Both the position numbers and the translations under genes were made by a program. A stretch of 64,000 bases of DNA from Oscillospiraceae bacterium (lineage in GTDB: Bacteria > Bacillota > Clostridia > Oscillospirales > Acutalibacteraceae): the NCBI GenBank assembly GCA_015066175.1, contig SVOW01000006.1:62001-126000 (forward strand). Direction: 5' to 3'. Positions 60,636 to 64,000 of the stretch are shown one piece after another (the first letter of the stretch is position 1; every line of letters begins with the position of its first letter). The notes under the pieces are model-generated. The model was not told where the DNA came from. It saw only the letters and a program-made list of their open reading frames with translations, and did not search any database.

Positions 60636-60710
60636 TTTCAGCGAAAAATTCCCTCAGTCCTTTTCTATTGAAAACGACAGCTCCCCTTGCATTTTCAAGG
60701 GGAGCATCTA
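60636..60710. repeat. Repeat A, second copy, between pgk and tpiA
   Basis: This 75-bp stretch aligns with 56072-56146 in the same orientation. It has GTC/GAC-ended hairpin arms and CTCCCCTTG-CATTTT-CAAGGGGAG (60681-60689 with 60696-60704). No exact 14-bp flanking repeat is seen here. It interrupts a probable operon and may act as a processing or pausing site. Confidence 0.6.
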
Positions 60711-60807
60711 TCAATAAGCACATGTAATTTATCTTTATATAACTAACAGCAACGCAGATAGATAAACTTTGTCTGCGGTGCAGAAATTTTGAAAGGATGT
60801 AATTGTT

Positions 60808-61575
60808 ATGAATAAAAATCTTCGTAAAGCAGTTATCGCAGGTAACTGGAAAATGAACAAAACTCCTGCTGAAGCAACAGCTCTTATTAACGAAATGAAA
60901 CCTCTCGTAGCAGATGCAGACTGTGAAGTTGTTCTCTGCGTACCTTTTGTTGACCTTTCAGCAGCTCTCGCAGCAGCAGAAGGCTCAAACATCAAAATCG
61001 GTGCTGAAAACTGCCACTGGGCAGAAAGCGGTGCATACACAGGCGAAGTTTCAACAGGTATGCTCAAAGAAATGGGCGTTGAATATGTTGTAATCGGCCA
61101 CAGTGAAAGAAGAACTTACTTCGGTGAAACAGACCAGACAGTAAACCTTCGTACACTTGCTGCTCTCAAAGCAGGTCTCAAACCCATCGTTTGCGTTGGT
61201 GAAACACTTGAACAGAGAAATCTTGGTTACACAGAAACTCTCCTTAAATTCCAGACAAAAATGGCTCTTACAAACGTATCAGATGAAGACCTTAAAAATG
61301 TTATCATCGCTTACGAACCCGTATGGGCTATCGGTACAGGCGTTACAGCAACTGATGACCAGGCTGACGAAGGTAACGGCTTTGTACGTGCTGCTATTGA
61401 AGAAGCATACGGCAAAGATGTTGCAGAATCAGTTACAATTCAGTACGGCGGTTCAATGAACGCAGGTAATGCTGATGCACTTGTTGCAAAATATCACGTT
61501 GACGGCGGTCTTATCGGCGGTGCTTCACTCAAAGCTCCCGATTTCGCTGCAATCGTTAAAGCTGCAAGCAAATAA
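60808..61575 (+). CDS. tpiA: Triosephosphate isomerase
   Basis: 255-aa glycolytic enzyme. IAGNWKMNKTPAEA holds the active-site Asn and Lys, VIGHSERRTYFGE the catalytic His, and AYEPVWAIGTGVTAT the catalytic Glu and loop 6. QYGGSMNAGNADAL and DGGLIGGASLKAPDF form the phosphate site. It lies 177 nt after pgk, with the repeat element between, and 25 nt before gpmI. AAAGGATG precedes the ATG at good spacing. Confidence 0.97.
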   Translation: MNKNLRKAVIAGNWKMNKTPAEATALINEMKPLVADADCEVVLCVPFVDLSAALAAAEGSNIKIGAENCHWAESGAYTGEVSTGMLKEMGVEYVVIGHSERRTYFGETDQTVNLRTLAALKAGLKPIVCVGETLEQRNLGYTETLLKFQTKMALTNVSDEDLKNVIIAYEPVWAIGTGVTATDDQADEGNGFVRAAIEEAYGKDVAESVTIQYGGSMNAGNADALVAKYHVDGGLIGGASLKAPDFAAIVKAASK

Positions 61576-61599
61576 GCAAATATAAAAGAGGTATATACA

Positions 61600-63117
61600 A
61601 TGAAAAAACCTTATGTTTTATGTATAATGGATGGTTACGGCTCAAACCCCGGCGCAAAGGGTAACGCAATCGAATTTGCTAAAACTCCTTGCCTTGACAA
61701 ACTTTTTGCCGAAAACCCCCATACACTTATCGGTGCATCAGGTCTTGACGTTGGTCTTCCCGACGGACAGATGGGTAACTCTGAAGTTGGTCACACAAAT
61801 ATCGGTGCAGGCAGAGTTGTTTATCAGATGCTTGTTAAAATTTCAAAAACAATCAAAGACGGCGAACTTGTGAACAATAAAGAACTCGCTGCTGCAATGG
61901 ATAACTGTCTCGAAAAAGGAACAGCACTTCACCTTGTAGGTCTTCTTTCAGACGGCGGTGTTCACAGCCACATCGAGCACCTTTTCGGTATTGTTGAAAT
62001 GGCAAAGGCTAAAGGTCTCGAAAAAGTTTACGTTCACGCAATTACTGACGGCCGTGACGTTTCTGTTGAATCAGGTGCAGGATTTATGCAGGATTGCCTT
62101 GATAAATTTGCAGAAATCGGTCTCGGTAAAATCGCAACAATTTCAGGCAGATACTATGCTATGGACCGTGACTTTGCATGGGACAGAGAAGAAAAAGCAT
62201 ATGCTGCTATGGTTTACGGCGAAGGTAACCAGTGCGATTGCCCTGTTAAAGCAATGAAAGAATCATACGCAAACGGCGTAACAGACGAATTCGTTCTTCC
62301 CGTTGTTATCGATAAAGACGGCATGATTAAAGAAAACGATTCAGTTATCTGTTTTAACTTCCGTCCTGACAGAGCAAGACAGTTGACACGTATGTTTGTT
62401 GACCCTGATTTCAATGGCTTTGAAAGAAGAAATGGTTTCTTCCCTGTTAAATACGTTTGTATGACACAGTACGATGCAACAATGCCCAACGTAACAGTTG
62501 CATTCGCAAACGAAGACCTTACAATGACTATGGGCGAATATGTTTCATCTCTTGGTATGACACAGCTCAGAATTGCTGAAACACAGAAATACGCTCACGT
62601 AACATTCTTCTTCAACGGCGGTGTTGAGGCACAGTTCCCCGGTGAAGACAGAATCCTTATCAACTCACCTGATGTTGCAACTTTCGATATGAAACCTGAA
62701 ATGAGCGCATATGAAGTTACAGATGCAGTTGTAGAGCAGGTGCTTTCAGGCAAATATGATGTTATCATCATCAACTACGCAAACTGCGATATGGTTGGTC
62801 ACACAGGTATCTTCGAAGCAGCAGTAGCAGCTGTTGAAGCAGTTGACGAATGTGTTGGCAGACTGGCTGACGCAGTGGCAAAAATGGGCGGTAAGATGAT
62901 TATCACAGCCGACCACGGTAACGCTGATAAAATGCTCGACGAATCAGGCGAAGCATTCACTCCTCACTCAACAAATCCCGTTCCTGTAATTACAGTGGGC
63001 AGTGAATATCAGCTTAAAGAAGGCGGCAAACTCTGCGACCTTTGCCCCACACTTCTTGATATTATGGGTCTTAACCAGCCCAAAGAAATGACAGGCGAAA
63101 GTCTTCTTGTTAAATAA
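61600..63117 (+). CDS. gpmI: 2,3-bisphosphoglycerate-independent phosphoglycerate mutase
   Basis: 505-aa Mn-dependent enzyme interconverting 3- and 2-phosphoglycerate. CIMDGYGSNPGAKGNAIEFA (metal Asp), PDGQMGNSEVGHTNIGAGRVVY with the phosphorylated Ser, AITDGRDVS, the metal loop YANCDMVGHTGIFEAAVAAVE and TADHGNADKM are complete. It ends the glycolytic cluster. A modest hairpin terminator follows. Confidence 0.97.
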   Translation: MKKPYVLCIMDGYGSNPGAKGNAIEFAKTPCLDKLFAENPHTLIGASGLDVGLPDGQMGNSEVGHTNIGAGRVVYQMLVKISKTIKDGELVNNKELAAAMDNCLEKGTALHLVGLLSDGGVHSHIEHLFGIVEMAKAKGLEKVYVHAITDGRDVSVESGAGFMQDCLDKFAEIGLGKIATISGRYYAMDRDFAWDREEKAYAAMVYGEGNQCDCPVKAMKESYANGVTDEFVLPVVIDKDGMIKENDSVICFNFRPDRARQLTRMFVDPDFNGFERRNGFFPVKYVCMTQYDATMPNVTVAFANEDLTMTMGEYVSSLGMTQLRIAETQKYAHVTFFFNGGVEAQFPGEDRILINSPDVATFDMKPEMSAYEVTDAVVEQVLSGKYDVIIINYANCDMVGHTGIFEAAVAAVEAVDECVGRLADAVAKMGGKMIITADHGNADKMLDESGEAFTPHSTNPVPVITVGSEYQLKEGGKLCDLCPTLLDIMGLNQPKEMTGESLLVK

Positions 63118-63128
63118 ATTTTAACGTA

Positions 63129-63166
63129 AGTGTCTGCTGTGGGAATTTCATGGCAGACACTTTTAA
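63129..63166 (+). terminator. Intrinsic terminator of gpmI (moderate)
   Basis: GTGTCTGC (63130-63137) pairs with GCAGACAC (63153-63160), followed by four T residues. Confidence 0.65.
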
Positions 63167-63184
63167 TTAAGGTAGGTGTTACTT

Positions 63185-63979
63185 GTGGGAAAATATACGG
63201 GATATATGATTTGTACTGACCTTGACGGCACTTTCACTCAGCCGCCGAGAAATGACAAAGAAGATTTGTATATAAGTCGCGAAAACCTTGATGCAGTTGA
63301 ATATTTCAAATCAGAGGGCGGAATTTTTACTTTTTCCACAGGCAGACGCCCCGGTTACATAAAGGATAAAATTTTTCCTTTTGTAACGCCAAATGCGCCT
63401 ATGATTACTGTCAACGGTGCTTCAATTTACGACCACGAAAAAGACGAGATTCTCAAATCAGTTTTCCTGCCACGAAATGCACTTGACGCACCATTTGTGG
63501 CATATGAAAAATTCAGAGATAAGCTTGAAGAGATTTATGTTATCGCAGAAACAGAAGAATTCAATCTTCAGTTTGACGAGGAGAATTTTTTGGAAAAGCT
63601 GAAAGAAATTATGTCACTTCACGAAGAATGGTATAAATTTGTTTTTCGCGGAGTTGACGCAAAGGCAACACTTGAATTTCAGAAGTTTATGCAGGAAAAA
63701 TATCCTGAATGTTATCTGCCAAGAAGCTGGGAAACAGGGCAGGAGATATTAGCACCCGACGCCACCAAAGGTGAACGTGCCATTGAACTTAAAAGAATGT
63801 TCCCTCAGGTGCATACACTTATCTGCGTAGGCGACCATGAAAACGATATTCCTATGATATTAGCAGCAGATAAAGGATATGCCGTAAAAAATGCGGTGGA
63901 AGAAGTTAAGAAAGCGGCAGATTTTGTTACTGTGGATTACACTGAAGGTGCAATTGCAAAAATTATTGCAGAAATATAA
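63185..63979 (+). CDS. HAD-superfamily phosphatase, Cof type
   Basis: 264-aa cytoplasmic phosphatase. Motif I MICTDLDGTFTQPP (DxDGT), motif II TFSTGRRPGYI, Lys of motif III near APDATKGERAIELKR, and motif IV CVGDHENDIPMILAAD. The C2-type cap (about 85-185) is typical of Cof-like enzymes, which act on sugar phosphates or nucleotides. A GTG start at 63185 is chosen because AGGT lies 7 nt upstream; GTG 63176 is closer to the site than usual. It ends 21 bases before the window edge. Confidence 0.9.
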   Translation: MGKYTGYMICTDLDGTFTQPPRNDKEDLYISRENLDAVEYFKSEGGIFTFSTGRRPGYIKDKIFPFVTPNAPMITVNGASIYDHEKDEILKSVFLPRNALDAPFVAYEKFRDKLEEIYVIAETEEFNLQFDEENFLEKLKEIMSLHEEWYKFVFRGVDAKATLEFQKFMQEKYPECYLPRSWETGQEILAPDATKGERAIELKRMFPQVHTLICVGDHENDIPMILAADKGYAVKNAVEEVKKAADFVTVDYTEGAIAKIIAEI

Positions 63980-63984
63980 AAAGT

Positions 63985-64000
63985 GTGAAATACTATTGCA
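63985..64000. repeat. Possible start of a second hairpin array at the window edge
   Basis: GTGTGAAATACTATTGCA (63983-64000) resembles GTGTGAAATATTGCTACG within the array at 3048-3217. Only one GTGAAATA is inside the window, so this call cannot be confirmed. Confidence 0.35.

Overview
The window looks like the chromosome of a low-GC, endospore-forming anaerobic Clostridia member, probably a gut Oscillospirales/Ruminococcaceae relative. Support comes from a spo0A master regulator, a spoIVFA/spoIVFB-like pair, glgC plus glgD in one operon, the Prp protease with an N-terminally extended L27, strong AGGAGG ribosome sites, rubrerythrin, and many plant- or host-glycan glycosidases (GH27, GH78, GH35, GH29, a GH98-like protein, a GHL10 lipoprotein). 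The genus assignment is inference from gene content; there is no rRNA in the window.

Layout. 1-9.4 kb: the 3' part of an ABC permease, an unlisted 38-aa microprotein, spo0A, tRNA-Leu(UAA), an array of small hairpins next to a four-helix-bundle (rRNA intervening-sequence type) gene and a coupled ORF, an ArsC/Spx-like gene, a DUF1295 membrane protein, and a HlyD-like adaptor/permease/ATPase export operon. 9.4-24.5 kb: a GH27 alpha-galactosidase, then on the minus strand a single long operon glgB-glgC-glgD-GH35-GH78-glgA-phosphatase-like-spoIVFA-spoIVFB, then a divergent GH29 fucosidase. 24.5-37 kb: a NhaD/ArsB-type transporter behind an attenuator-like leader, a MATE exporter, BirA, a DUF2079 protein, CmpB-like and GHL10 proteins, a GPH sugar symporter, a metallophosphoesterase, a GNAT, and a secreted GH98-like protein. 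37-43.1 kb (minus): hypothetical-ddl-DUF1934-argS-glmU-like-pth and a 39-aa microprotein. 43.2-50 kb: aminotransferase, trpS, M28-like membrane protein, lipoprotein, CPBP protease, tadA, rubrerythrin. 50-55.7 kb: yfmF-yfmH-lgt-folD, then the L21 leader with rplU-prp-rpmA. 55.8-56.9 kb: a Cys-rich microprotein and a mosaic of palindromic and tandem intergenic repeats. 56.9-64 kb: serC-serA (minus), then pgk, tpiA, gpmI and a HAD phosphatase.

Functionally, glycosidases and sugar transport feed hexoses into lower glycolysis (pgk, tpiA, gpmI), serine synthesis and glycogen (granulose) storage. The glycogen operon runs into spoIVFAB and shares the window with spo0A, suggesting that carbon storage and sporulation are linked.

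The items most worth a second look are: (1) the hairpin array with the four-helix-bundle protein and its ATGA-coupled partner, and what may be the start of another array at the right edge; (2) a three-way-junction leader with a mutually exclusive terminator before the NhaD-type transporter; (3) two short amphipathic microproteins and an 11-cysteine microprotein; (4) eroded enzymes (an RNG phosphatase, a GlmU with a decayed uridylyltransferase domain); (5) a repeat-laden 800-bp intergenic region with hairpins whose stems differ but whose geometry is kept.
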